Assembly (NCBI RefSeq): GCF_036226925.1
Contig: NZ_CP109031.1
Span: forward strand, 1,302,001 to 1,366,000
Length of the DNA: 64,000 nt
Reading direction: 5' to 3'
From: Streptomyces sp. NBC_00659
GTDB taxonomy: Bacteria > Actinomycetota > Actinomycetes > Streptomycetales > Streptomycetaceae
Shown here piece after piece: positions 15,463 through 23,303 of this stretch (its first letter is position 1; each line of letters begins with the position of its first letter). The notes beneath the pieces are model-generated. The model ran no database searches. It was not told the DNA's origin and saw only the letters and a program-made list of their open reading frames with translations. The position numbers and the translations under genes are program-made.

Positions 15463-16071
15463 TCAGCGGGCCCGGAATTCGTGCAGAGTGACGTGCTCGG
15501 GTTCAGCGGGGGCAGTGTCGTCAGCAGCGACGCGCTCGGTCGCGGCCTCCGTCGGATGAAGCCCGCTGAGGCAGCGTTGCGCCAGCTTCTGGTACTGGCC
15601 GGTGCCGTTGCCCTTCCAGGCGACCTCGTCCGCGGTGAGCTCCCGGATCACCCTGGCCGGACTTCCCGTCACGAGGTGCCGTTCCGGTACGTGGAAACCG
15701 CTCTTGACGAAGCTGCCCGCGCCGACGAACGCCTGGTTCCCCACTACTACGCCGTCCATCAGCACGGCCTTGATGCCGATGAGGCTGTCCCGGCCCACCC
15801 TGCTCCCGTGCAACACGCTGCCGTGCCCCACATGGCCGTCCTCCTCGACGACCGTGTCGGCCCCGGGGAAGCAGTGCAGGACACAGCTGTCCTGCACGTT
15901 GGAACCCGCTCGCATCTCGATGTGCCCGAAGTCACCTCGCAGACTCGCGAGGGGACCGACGTAGCACCCTGGTCCGACGACGACCGAACCGATCAGGACG
16001 GCGTCCGGATGGACGAAGGCCGTGGGGTGCACGACAGGTATGTTTCCTTCGAAGGAATAAATCCGTGCCAT
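15463..16071 (-). CDS. trlF: PaaY-like hexapeptide-repeat thioesterase (gamma-carbonic-anhydrase fold; TrlF candidate)
   Basis: A 202-residue left-handed beta-helix protein. It aligns along its length with PaaY of phenylacetate catabolism: FVHPDAVLIGSVVVGPGCYV, GPLASLRGDFGHIEMRAGSN, VQDSCVLHCFPGADTVVEED, GHVGHGSVLHG (metal-binding His residues) and AWKGNGTGQYQKLAQRC at the C-terminus. Known PaaY hydrolyses CoA esters of the seven-membered-ring shunt product 2-hydroxycyclohepta-1,4,6-triene-1-carboxyl-CoA. In this cluster it would release the ring-expanded acid from CoA on the way to tropone. GTGAGGA precedes the ATG at 16071. The trlF symbol is inferred from gene order in the described trl cluster. 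Confidence 0.85.
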   Translation of the reverse strand: MARIYSFEGNIPVVHPTAFVHPDAVLIGSVVVGPGCYVGPLASLRGDFGHIEMRAGSNVQDSCVLHCFPGADTVVEEDGHVGHGSVLHGSRVGRDSLIGIKAVLMDGVVVGNQAFVGAGSFVKSGFHVPERHLVTGSPARVIRELTADEVAWKGNGTGQYQKLAQRCLSGLHPTEAATERVAADDTAPAEPEHVTLHEFRAR

Positions 16072-16096
16072 GGTTTTCCTCACCGTTCGTCGACCG

Positions 16097-17305
16097 TCAG
16101 ACCGGAGCCGGAGCCGAGGGAGACCGCAACTGGCCGAGGGCGTCGTGCCCGTGGATCCAGGCGACGTCGTCGGGCAGCGAGGCCAGCCGGATATTGCGCG
16201 CCTGTGCTTCGGGCCCGTCGGGCAGCTGGAAGCAGTCGGCGTTCTTACGGGAGCCGGCCTGCAGCAGACGAGTGCGCGGCCGCCGCAGCTGCTCGTACGT
16301 ACGCAGGGCTGCTGCGACCCCGTCGGCATCCGCACCGCCGAGGACGTGGGCGAGGACCACCGCATCCTCCAGCGACTGGTTCGCGCCCTGGCCGTGGTGC
16401 GGCAGCATCGCGTGGGCGGCGTCACCGAGCAGCGTCACCGGCCCCGAACTCCACGTCCGCTGCGGTTCCCGGTCGTACAGGGCCCAGCGTCCGGGCCGCT
16501 CGCAGGCCGCCAGAATGTCGGTGACGAACGGATGCCACCCTGCGAAGGCCGCCAGCAGCTCGGCCGTGTCTCCCTCCGTGGACCAGGACTCGACCGTCCA
16601 GTCGTGATCGGGAACGACAGCCAGGAAGTTCAGGGCGCTCCCGCCCGCCACGGGATAGGCGATGAAGTGTCTGCCGGGGCCGAGCCACAGCCACAGGACG
16701 GGCTCGGCAAGCTGAGGAACGTGACGCAGACGTTCCATGGGAATCAAGGCTCGGTACCCACTGGTGCCCGAGAACACGGCGGCCTCGGGGCCGAAGACGC
16801 TGTGACGCACCACCGAATGGATACCGTCCGCCCCGATCACCGCGTCGGCTTCCGACTCGGTACCGTCAGCGAAACGGATCACGGCCCCGTGATCCGTTCT
16901 CTCGACCTCGGTGCAGCGCGCCCCCAGGCGCACGTGCCCCATGCCCAGTCGGGCCAGGAGCGCCTGTTGAACGGCTGCCCGCTCCACGGTCCAGAAGGGG
17001 GCCTCGAACCGTTCCTCGTACGCTCCGGCCAGGGGGTGCGACACCATGCACCGCCCCGTATTCCAATGCCGGAAGTCGGCGCGTAGGGGTTCGACCGCCG
17101 ATCCCTTCAGGGTCTCGGCCACTCCCAGCTCCCGGAACACCCTGTGGCCGTTCGCGCCGACTGCGATACCGGCCCCTTGGTGTGCCACTTCCGTCGACTG
17201 CTCGTGGACAACCACCTCGATGCCCCGCTGCCGTAGTCCGATGGCTGCGGCCAGACCGCCGATGCCGCCACCCACGACCGCCACGTACGGACGCCTCCCG
17301 GCCAT
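16097..17305 (-). CDS. trlE: single-component FAD-dependent aromatic monooxygenase (TrlE-like)
   Basis: A 402-residue group A flavoprotein hydroxylase of the salicylate hydroxylase type. It has the N-terminal dinucleotide fold VAVVGGGIGGLAAAIGLRQR, the mid-protein DG motif VIGADGIHSVVR, and the C-terminal FAD-binding LLGDAAHAMLPHHGQGANQS. It uses NAD(P)H and O2 to hydroxylate an activated ring; in the described dihydroxytropolone pathway a monooxygenase of this sort hydroxylates tropone. It sits 25 bases upstream of the PaaY-like gene and 39 bases after the flavin reductase gene, all in one operon. Exact regiochemistry cannot be read from sequence. Confidence 0.88.
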   Translation of the reverse strand: MAGRRPYVAVVGGGIGGLAAAIGLRQRGIEVVVHEQSTEVAHQGAGIAVGANGHRVFRELGVAETLKGSAVEPLRADFRHWNTGRCMVSHPLAGAYEERFEAPFWTVERAAVQQALLARLGMGHVRLGARCTEVERTDHGAVIRFADGTESEADAVIGADGIHSVVRHSVFGPEAAVFSGTSGYRALIPMERLRHVPQLAEPVLWLWLGPGRHFIAYPVAGGSALNFLAVVPDHDWTVESWSTEGDTAELLAAFAGWHPFVTDILAACERPGRWALYDREPQRTWSSGPVTLLGDAAHAMLPHHGQGANQSLEDAVVLAHVLGGADADGVAAALRTYEQLRRPRTRLLQAGSRKNADCFQLPDGPEAQARNIRLASLPDDVAWIHGHDALGQLRSPSAPAPV

Positions 17306-17344
17306 GTTGCCTCCTCTCCGTGTTCGCTGCTGGGGATCTGCTGG

Positions 17345-17899
17345 TCACTTCGGCGGCGCGACGCCGGTGAAGTTGCCGCGGTGGAAGACCAACGGGTCGT
17401 CGTCGCGGGACGCCGCGCCAAGAACACGTCCGACGACGAGCACGTGGTCACCCAGCCTCTGGGTCAGGTGCAGCTCGCATTCGAGGGTTCCGGGGCCGTC
17501 GGGCAGGACCAGGCACCCGGTCCGCGGGCCGACGACCCATTCCGCGGCCTCCTCCACCGGAGGACGCTCCGCGGCAGGTGTCGTGAGGACGCCGACCAGC
17601 GAACGCGACCGGTTCCCCATGAACGAGACGGCCCACTGACCTGTCGTCCGCACGCGTTCCAGAAAGGTGGAATCGCCACGCAGACACATCGACACGAGCG
17701 GTGGGTCGAGCGACACCGACGTGAACGAGTTCACGGCGATGGCGTCGTGGCAGGGGCCGGACGGGCCGTCGAAGCGCGTCGAGACCGCGCACACGCCGGT
17801 CACGAACTGCCCCAAAATGTGCCTCAGACGGCTCTTGTCGAGGACATCGGTGGCTCCAGGCGGCGCGGTGGAGCCGGCCGGAGCCACGGGCATCGTCAC
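17345..17899 (-). CDS. trlD: flavin reductase, small component of two-component monooxygenase (TrlD-like)
   Basis: A 184-residue HpaC/flavin-reductase-like split-barrel protein. Characteristic segments are LRHILGQFVTGVCAVSTRFD, AVNSFTSVSLDPPLVSMCLR and the C-terminal PLVFHRGNF. It supplies reduced FAD or FMN to the oxygenase encoded immediately upstream. I chose the GTG at 17899, which overlaps the oxygenase TGA (GTGA) and has GAGG seven bases before it; an ATG two codons later is possible. The first 15 residues are a flexible leader. Confidence 0.85.
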   Translation of the reverse strand: MTMPVAPAGSTAPPGATDVLDKSRLRHILGQFVTGVCAVSTRFDGPSGPCHDAIAVNSFTSVSLDPPLVSMCLRGDSTFLERVRTTGQWAVSFMGNRSRSLVGVLTTPAAERPPVEEAAEWVVGPRTGCLVLPDGPGTLECELHLTQRLGDHVLVVGRVLGAASRDDDPLVFHRGNFTGVAPPK

Positions 17900-19482
17900 C
17901 GTGTGGCCTCGGCCACCGACGCCGGGCTCAACGCACCGGTACCGACGACGGTGGTGTCCTCGGGGTTGATGAGGTCCGGGACCTTCCAACCGTTCTCGTC
18001 GTACTCGGACAGGCACTGGTCGACGAGCTGCTTGTACTGGTCGAACTTGCCCGAGGCCTGCTGGGCATGGAGTGCTTCGAAGCGGATCTGCTCGTGGTTG
18101 CCCGCGTAGTTCATTTCGTACAGCTCCCACCGGGCGCCGAACTCTGTCCCGACGGCGTCCCAGGCCAGCTTCATGAGCTTGACCCGGTCGATCGCCTCGA
18201 CGCCCAGACCGCGGACGTACTTGTCCAGGTAGGGCCGGACTTCGGGGTCCGACCAGTCACGCGCGTGAGAGTTGTTGTAGATCAGGGCACTGCCCAGATC
18301 CCGCAGGAAGATCTCGCGGACCTTGGGGAAGATGGAGGAGGAGAGGACGCGGAAGGCCAGCGCCGTCTCACCGTTCGGAGTGACGGTTCCGTCGGACCAC
18401 TTGGTCGGGTTCTCAGCCATGGAGTCCACCAGGGCCCAGAACATGTTGCGATAGGCGAGTACCTCACCGAGGCGGCTCTGCACACCGCGGAATTCCGAAG
18501 TCCCCGTTGTTTCCAGTCCCTTGGCGAGCAGACCGGTCATGAAGTCCATCTTCACCGCGAAGCGGACGCAGGCGTGGAACATGGCCCGGTAGAAGAACCC
18601 CGAGCCGTAGAAGAAGTTGTTCGCCTTGTCCACGTCGTAGCAGAAGACGTTCTCCCACGGAATGAGTACCTGGTCGAATACCAGGATCCCGTCGTTCTCG
18701 TCGAAGCGGCTGCTCAACGGCTGGTCGAAGGGGCTGCTGACCGTGGCCGCGGAGAATTCGTACGACGGCCGGGAGATCACCTTCAGGCCCGGGCTGTTGG
18801 TCGGCACGATGAAGTACGCGGAGAAGTCCTTGGCCCCGTCGGGAATGCGCCCGTAGCTCCCGATGAAGATGTGCTGGGCCACCGCCGCACCCGTGCCCAC
18901 CACCTTGGCCCCGGAGACAACGAGGCCGGCGTCCGTCTCCCGGTCCACCGTCAGCATCACGTCCCTGAGTTCGGTGAGCCCCCGGTTGCGGTCTATCGGC
19001 GGGTTGACGATGCCGTGGCCGATGAACAGGACGTTCTCCTGCGCCTTGCGGTACCAGGTGGACGCGTTGTCCTCGAACGGCGCGTAGTGCTCCTTGTTGG
19101 ATCCCAGGGTGGACAGGAAGGCGGCCTTGAAATCCGGGGTGCGGCCGAGCCAGCCGTACGTCATCCGCGCCCACTCCTCCATGGCGCGCGCGGAAGCCTT
19201 CAAGTCCCCCGAGGTGTAGGGCGCCTTGAAGTAGGGGTGGGTGAACCCTCCGTTGCCGGTGTCCGTGGGAACGACAAGCTTGCTGTTGCGCTCGGGGTCG
19301 TGCAGCGCGTCGTACAGCCGGGCCACCATGCGGGCGTTGTTCCGGAAGGCGGGGTGGGTGGTCACATCCTCCACCCGCTCGCCGTAGATCCTCACTTCCC
19401 GGCCGTCACGGAGACTCTGCAGATACTCGTCCCCGGTCTGCGGACGGGTTACGGTCCCGGGCGGGTTGGTGGTGCTGCTCAT
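17896..19482 (-). CDS. trlC: HpaB-type flavin-dependent hydroxylase (large component; TrlC-like)
   Basis: A 528-residue protein of the 4-hydroxyphenylacetate 3-monooxygenase (HpaB) family, with an acyl-CoA-dehydrogenase-like fold. Segments include YLQSLRDGREVRIYGERVED near the N-terminus, GHGIVNPPIDRNRGLTELRD, GLVVSGAKVVGTGAAVAQHI and IPWENVFCYDVDKANNFFYG, all typical of HpaB. It hydroxylates an aromatic ring with reduced flavin delivered by TrlD. The start ATG at 19482 has AAAGGTGA before it; the frame is open upstream without a better start. It is the first gene of the minus-strand operon reading to shikimate kinase. The described TrlC/TrlD pair acts on the tropolone ring, which is the proposed job here. 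Confidence 0.88.
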   Translation of the reverse strand: MSSTTNPPGTVTRPQTGDEYLQSLRDGREVRIYGERVEDVTTHPAFRNNARMVARLYDALHDPERNSKLVVPTDTGNGGFTHPYFKAPYTSGDLKASARAMEEWARMTYGWLGRTPDFKAAFLSTLGSNKEHYAPFEDNASTWYRKAQENVLFIGHGIVNPPIDRNRGLTELRDVMLTVDRETDAGLVVSGAKVVGTGAAVAQHIFIGSYGRIPDGAKDFSAYFIVPTNSPGLKVISRPSYEFSAATVSSPFDQPLSSRFDENDGILVFDQVLIPWENVFCYDVDKANNFFYGSGFFYRAMFHACVRFAVKMDFMTGLLAKGLETTGTSEFRGVQSRLGEVLAYRNMFWALVDSMAENPTKWSDGTVTPNGETALAFRVLSSSIFPKVREIFLRDLGSALIYNNSHARDWSDPEVRPYLDKYVRGLGVEAIDRVKLMKLAWDAVGTEFGARWELYEMNYAGNHEQIRFEALHAQQASGKFDQYKQLVDQCLSEYDENGWKVPDLINPEDTTVVGTGALSPASVAEATR

Positions 19483-19604
19483 GGAGGGATCACCTTTCGA
19501 GGCCGGTCGTCTGGCAGACACAGGGCGCCGAGCTGCTTCATCTGCCGTGTTCTGCGCCTGGGCGAAATCCTTCAACAGGCGGACCCGTCCCGACAGTCGG
19601 CCGC

Positions 19605-19646
19605 TGAGGCTAGTGCCTGGGTATTAGATCCGCTCTTCTAGCCTCA
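19605..19646. promoter_or_regulatory. inverted repeat and CTAG operator in the divergent trlC / DAHP synthase promoter
   Basis: TGAGGCTAG (19605-19613) and CTAGCCTCA (19638-19646) are perfect 9-base inverted arms separated by 24 bases. Nested in the left side is CTAGTGCCTGGGTATTAG (19610-19627), which resembles the 18-mer at 9530-9547. The site lies between the minus-strand operon starting at 19482 and the plus-strand operon starting at 19753. Confidence 0.5.
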
Positions 19647-19752
19647 ACGACCCACTGCACACGCCTTGTCCGCCCGTGCCAGGCTGCGCCGCACGGCCAA
19701 CCGCGGCCCCGGTGCCCGCCCGCCCTGGACAGAAGGCGTTGAGGTTCTCTCC

Positions 19753-21177
19753 GTGGAAAATTCGAATCTCGAATCGTGGCGGGCCCTGCCCGCAGCACAG
19801 CAGCCCGACTGGCCCGACCCTGCCGCGCTGCACTCGACCCTGTCGGCCCTGGCATCCGCGCCGCCCCTGGTGTTCGCGAGGGAGTGCGACACTCTCCTCG
19901 ACCGCCTCGGCGAGGTGGCTCGCGGCAAGGCCTTTCTGCTTCAGGGCGGTGACTGTGCCGAGACACTGGATTCCGTCAGCGCGGAATCCGTCCGCAACAA
20001 GCTGGAGGTCCTGCTCCAGATGGCCGCCGTGCTCACGTACGCGGCGGCTGTCCCCGTGGTCAAGGTCGGCCGCCTCGCCGGCCAGTACGCGAAACCTCGC
20101 TCGCAACCCACCGAGACCCGAGACGGCGTCACCTTGCCCTCGTACCGGGGCGATGCCGTCAACGGGCTGGAGTTCACCGCCCGATCCCGCTACCCCGACC
20201 CGGCCCGTCTCCAGCGCGTCTACCACGCGTCCGCCGCGACCCTCAATCTGCTGCGGGCCCTCACCGCCTCAGGGCACGCGGATCTCGACCACGTGCACGA
20301 GTGGAATCGTGACTTCGTGGCCCTCTCCCCCGCGGGCCGCCGCTACGAACGGCTGGCGGACGAGATCGACGCGGCACTCGGCTTCATCCGCGCCTGCGGC
20401 ATGAACACTTCGACGCTGCGCACCACAGAGGTGTTCGCCAGCCACGAAGCACTGTTGCTCGACTACGAGTCGGCCCTCGTGCGCACGGACCCCGACACCG
20501 GACGCAGGTACGCCCTGTCCGGACACATGCTCTGGATCGGTGAACGGACCCGCCAACTGCACGGTGCCCACGTCGCGTTCGCGGCCCAGGTGAGCAACCC
20601 TCTCGGCGTCAAGCTGGGACCCGACGCCGGCGCCGATGACGTACGGGCTCTGATCGACCGGCTGGATCCGCACCGCACGCCCGGCCGTCTGACGTTCGTC
20701 GCGCGGATGGGACGCGGCCGGGTACGCGAGCAACTGCCCGGACTGGTCGAGGCCGTGCGCACGACCGGTGCGGAAGTGGTGTGGGCATGCGACCCCATGC
20801 ACGGAAACACCTTCACCGCGCCGAGTGGGCACAAGACCCGGCACTTCGAGGACATCCTCGACGAGATCACCGGATTCTTCGAGGTGCACAGGGCGCTCGG
20901 CAGTCATCCCGGCGGTGTGCACGTGGAGTTGACGGGCGAGGACGTCACCGAGTGCGTGGGCGGAGGCAACGAGGTCCTCTCCGACCAATTGCATCTGCGG
21001 TACGAGACGGCCTGCGATCCGCGCCTCAACCGCGGGCAGTCGATGGATCTGGCATTCCGGGTCGCCGAGTGGTACAGCGCCGAGAAGCGCCGCCTCACCC
21101 CGCCGCGGCCCGGTCCCGTCGCCACCGACCCACCGGCCGTGCCCGCCCGCGCGGACTACGCGGCATCCCTCACCTGA
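19753..21177 (+). CDS. trlB: class II DAHP synthase (TrlB-like)
   Basis: A 474-residue plant/mycobacterial-type 3-deoxy-D-arabino-heptulosonate-7-phosphate synthase, catalysing the entry step of the shikimate pathway. Signatures include AFLLQGGDCAE, VVKVGRLAGQYAKPRS, EVFASHEALLLDYESALVR, the active-site WACDPMHGNT and HVELTGEDVTECVGG. Length is usual for class II. The GTG start has GAGG at eight bases. It is paired with the MaoC gene and divergent from the oxygenase operon, so it is a pathway-specific copy; the described trl pathway likewise has a DAHP synthase that raises flux to phenylpyruvate. Confidence 0.9.
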   Translation: MENSNLESWRALPAAQQPDWPDPAALHSTLSALASAPPLVFARECDTLLDRLGEVARGKAFLLQGGDCAETLDSVSAESVRNKLEVLLQMAAVLTYAAAVPVVKVGRLAGQYAKPRSQPTETRDGVTLPSYRGDAVNGLEFTARSRYPDPARLQRVYHASAATLNLLRALTASGHADLDHVHEWNRDFVALSPAGRRYERLADEIDAALGFIRACGMNTSTLRTTEVFASHEALLLDYESALVRTDPDTGRRYALSGHMLWIGERTRQLHGAHVAFAAQVSNPLGVKLGPDAGADDVRALIDRLDPHRTPGRLTFVARMGRGRVREQLPGLVEAVRTTGAEVVWACDPMHGNTFTAPSGHKTRHFEDILDEITGFFEVHRALGSHPGGVHVELTGEDVTECVGGGNEVLSDQLHLRYETACDPRLNRGQSMDLAFRVAEWYSAEKRRLTPPRPGPVATDPPAVPARADYAASLT

Positions 21178-21209
21178 GCACCGCCTTCCAAGGACGGAGG
21201 ACAGGCACT

Positions 21210-21689
21210 GTGCGGCACTTCGAGCACTTTCCCGTCGGCAGCATCTACGAGCTGGGGGCCACCCGGCTCACCAGCGAGGACATCATCGACTACGCGCGCT
21301 CCTGGGATCCCATGCCCTTCCACCTGGATCCGGAGGCCGCCCGCGACTCCCCCTTCGGCGGCCTCGTGGCCAGCGGCTGGCACACCGGAGCCGTGATCAT
21401 GCGCCAGTTCGTGCAGGCGCTGCTCGCCGACTCCGCATGCCGAGGGTCGTACGGAATGGATGAGGTCCGCTTTCTGAATCCCGTACGCCCGGGTGACGAA
21501 CTACGCGGGCAGGTCACGGTGGAAGACGCCTCACTGCATCCCAAGCGCCCGGGCACGGGCACGGTCCACTTCGTCGTCGAGGCAGTCAATCAGCGGAATG
21601 AACCGGTGTACCGGATGCGCACGCGGCTGCTGTTCGGCGTCGCGCGGTCCGCCGACGCGGCTCCCGGAACCCGGGTGGCTCAATCCTGA
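21210..21689 (+). CDS. trlA: MaoC-like enoyl-CoA hydratase resembling the PaaZ hydratase domain (TrlA-like)
   Basis: A 159-residue single hotdog-domain protein. The hydratase signature is clear: IDYARSWDPMPFHLDPEAAR, then FGGLVASGWHTGAVIMRQF, with the catalytic Asp and His of R-specific hydratases. It lacks the aldehyde dehydrogenase half that bacterial PaaZ carries. Described TrlA is exactly such a stand-alone PaaZ-type hydratase, which opens the oxepin-CoA ring but cannot oxidise the aldehyde, so the product recyclises to a seven-membered carbocycle. The GTG start has GGAGG nine bases ahead. It ends the plus-strand operon; a hairpin follows. Confidence 0.85.
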   Translation: MRHFEHFPVGSIYELGATRLTSEDIIDYARSWDPMPFHLDPEAARDSPFGGLVASGWHTGAVIMRQFVQALLADSACRGSYGMDEVRFLNPVRPGDELRGQVTVEDASLHPKRPGTGTVHFVVEAVNQRNEPVYRMRTRLLFGVARSADAAPGTRVAQS

Positions 21690-21718
21690 TCCGACCGTAC
21701 GTCGGCAGTCCCAGGACT

Positions 21719-21754
21719 CCCGTTTCTCCCCGTCCCCCGTCGGGGAGAAACGGG
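21719..21754. terminator. hairpin terminator after the MaoC gene
   Basis: Bases 21719-21732 are perfectly complementary to 21741-21754 (14-bp stem, 8-base loop). It lies 30 bases after the MaoC stop and before the tetR operator. Confidence 0.85.
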
Positions 21755-21776
21755 ATCTGACGCATGATTCTTTGAC

Positions 21777-21796
21777 TATACGCACCGTTGCGTCTA
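21777..21796. promoter_or_regulatory. TetR operator at the tetR-SIP operon promoter
   Basis: TATACGCACCGTTGCGTCTA is a near-palindrome (ACGCA-N4-TGCGT arms, flanked by TA). Its reverse complement shares 15 consecutive bases (ATTAGACGCAACGGT) with the operator upstream of the MFS gene at 2336-2350. It lies about 75 bases before the GTG of the tetR gene, suggesting autoregulation and cross-recognition by the two paralogous TetR proteins. Confidence 0.7.
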
Positions 21797-21872
21797 ATCT
21801 TTCTTGTGGTCGACCTGCCGGACAGGCCCCTGCCCAAGGCCGGCCGACCCGCCGCGACGAGGAGGACCGACC

Positions 21873-22556
21873 GTGGACGAGCAGCACAGCGCACCGCGGT
21901 CGGACATCGAACTCCCGGAGCGACACCCCAAGGCCGTGCCACGACGCAGAGAAGCCGCACGAGTCGCTGTCCTGCGCGCCGCCGGCGATCTGCTGACCGA
22001 TCTCGGATTCCACGCCATGACGGTCAGCGCCATCGCCGAGCGCGCCGGGGTCGCGAAGCAGACCATCTACCGACGGTGGCGATCGAAAGTGAGCATCCTT
22101 CTCGACGTCCTGGAGGAAGACCTTCGAGACGGAGCGCCCTGGCCACCCCGGGCCGAAGACGCGCCGGCCGCGCTGGAACACCACACCACCCACCTGATCC
22201 ACGTCTTCACGCAGTCCTCCACGGGGCACGTCCTGTTCGCCCTCATCGGCCACGCGCTGCAGGACCCGGCGACCGCAGCCACGCTTCGCGGTCAGGTACT
22301 GACGCGCCAACTCCAGTACGACCGCGCACGACTGGGTGACGCCCTCACCTCCGGCCCGGTCCCCACCCCCGTCCTGAACAGGCACGACGCCGACCAGCTC
22401 CTCGACCTGACGGTGGGCCCCGCCTTCTACCGGGCCTTCATGACGGGACAACCGATGGATCCCGGATTCGTCAAACGCCTGACCGTCGCCGCCCTGGCTC
22501 CCCGGCACGACTCTCCGTGCGCCGGACTCCGCCCCTTCCCCGGCCCGTCCCGCTGA
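21873..22556 (+). CDS. TetR-family regulator, paralogue of the regulator at 3672-4367
   Basis: About 227 residues. The helix-turn-helix is IAERAGVAKQTIYRRWRSKV, then SILLDVL, almost the same recognition helix as the TetR at 3672-4367; the ligand domains are also similar. I took the GTG at 21873 because GAGGAGG precedes it at seven bases; an in-frame TTG at 21804 would place the start almost on the operator. It is the first gene of a two-gene operon with the siderophore-interacting protein (15-base gap). The identical recognition helix and shared operator string suggest both regulators respond to the cluster product or an intermediate (inference). Confidence 0.88.
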   Translation: MDEQHSAPRSDIELPERHPKAVPRRREAARVAVLRAAGDLLTDLGFHAMTVSAIAERAGVAKQTIYRRWRSKVSILLDVLEEDLRDGAPWPPRAEDAPAALEHHTTHLIHVFTQSSTGHVLFALIGHALQDPATAATLRGQVLTRQLQYDRARLGDALTSGPVPTPVLNRHDADQLLDLTVGPAFYRAFMTGQPMDPGFVKRLTVAALAPRHDSPCAGLRPFPGPSR

Positions 22557-22571
22557 AAGGCTGTCCCCCAT

Positions 22572-23303
22572 ATGTTCCGCGCACGCCGGACCCGCTACGC
22601 CGCCACGGTGAAGTCGGTCTCCCGCATCGCCCCGCGCATGGCACGCGTCAGCCTCGAAGGGCCCGGCATGTCGGCCTTCCGCTGCGACGAACCCACACAG
22701 TGGGTGAAGCTGTTCGTGACCGATCCCCTCGACGGACAGACCGTCGGCCGCGCCTACACCGTGCGCCACTACTCCTCCGCGGAGCCGCGTATCGACATTG
22801 ATGTCGTCCTGCACGGCAAGGGCCCGGCGGCACGATGGGCGGAAGCCGCCGCGCCGGGCCAAGAGGTCTCCTTCGGCGACCCCAGGGGAGCCTTCCGCCC
22901 TGACGCAGACGCCACGTTCTACCTGCTGGCAGGAGACGAAAGCGCCCAGCCCGCGGTCCTCACCATCGCCGAGAGCCTGCCACCCGGTATGCGTGGCGCC
23001 GTTTACCTGGAAGTGGAAGGGCCTCAGGCCGAGACCGAAGTGAGCGCGCAGGCCGACCTGGACATCATCTGGGTCCACCGAACCACTGGCCGGCCGAAGG
23101 GGGAAGCCCTCCGGGACGCCGTCCTCAAAGCCCCCCATCCGCGCGAGCACGTCGCGGCGTGGGCAGCCGGGGAGTCCGGCGCCGTCAAGGACATCCGCCG
23201 CCACTTCACGGAAGGCATCGGCCTGGACCGGCGCCGCGCCTACGCGAAGGGCTACTGGAAGCTGGACGAGGCGGACCATCGCGATCCGCTGGCCTCGGAC
23301 TGA
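22572..23303 (+). CDS. siderophore-interacting protein (SIP/ViuB-type NAD(P)H flavin ferric reductase)
   Basis: A 243-residue cytoplasmic flavoprotein. The FAD-binding RAYTVRHYS motif lies near residue 58, the nucleotide-binding region includes LLAGDESAQPAVLTIAESLP, and the C-terminal WAAGESGAVKDIRRHF and YAKGYWKLDEADHR are hallmark SIP segments. Such enzymes reduce ferric-siderophore complexes to release iron. It is co-transcribed with the second TetR and sits at the cluster edge. Tropolones are strong iron chelators, so it may recover iron from the ferric-tropolone complex or protect the producer from iron starvation (inference). Confidence 0.88.
   Translation: MFRARRTRYAATVKSVSRIAPRMARVSLEGPGMSAFRCDEPTQWVKLFVTDPLDGQTVGRAYTVRHYSSAEPRIDIDVVLHGKGPAARWAEAAAPGQEVSFGDPRGAFRPDADATFYLLAGDESAQPAVLTIAESLPPGMRGAVYLEVEGPQAETEVSAQADLDIIWVHRTTGRPKGEALRDAVLKAPHPREHVAAWAAGESGAVKDIRRHFTEGIGLDRRRAYAKGYWKLDEADHRDPLASD

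Noticed and set aside
14578..16524. Plus-strand frame of ~650 codons opposite chorismate synthase, the paaA remnant and paaY
   Set aside because: Antisense of recognised genes, with no motif of its own.
17345..19482. Catabolic 4-hydroxyphenylacetate degradation operon (hpaBC)
   Set aside because: No ring-cleavage dioxygenase or downstream hpa genes; neighbours are biosynthetic (DAHP synthase, PDT-CM, PaaY-like).
2304..23303. NRPS or PKS biosynthetic cluster
   Set aside because: No adenylation, ketosynthase, carrier or thioesterase megasynthase domains are present; all enzymes are small stand-alone proteins.
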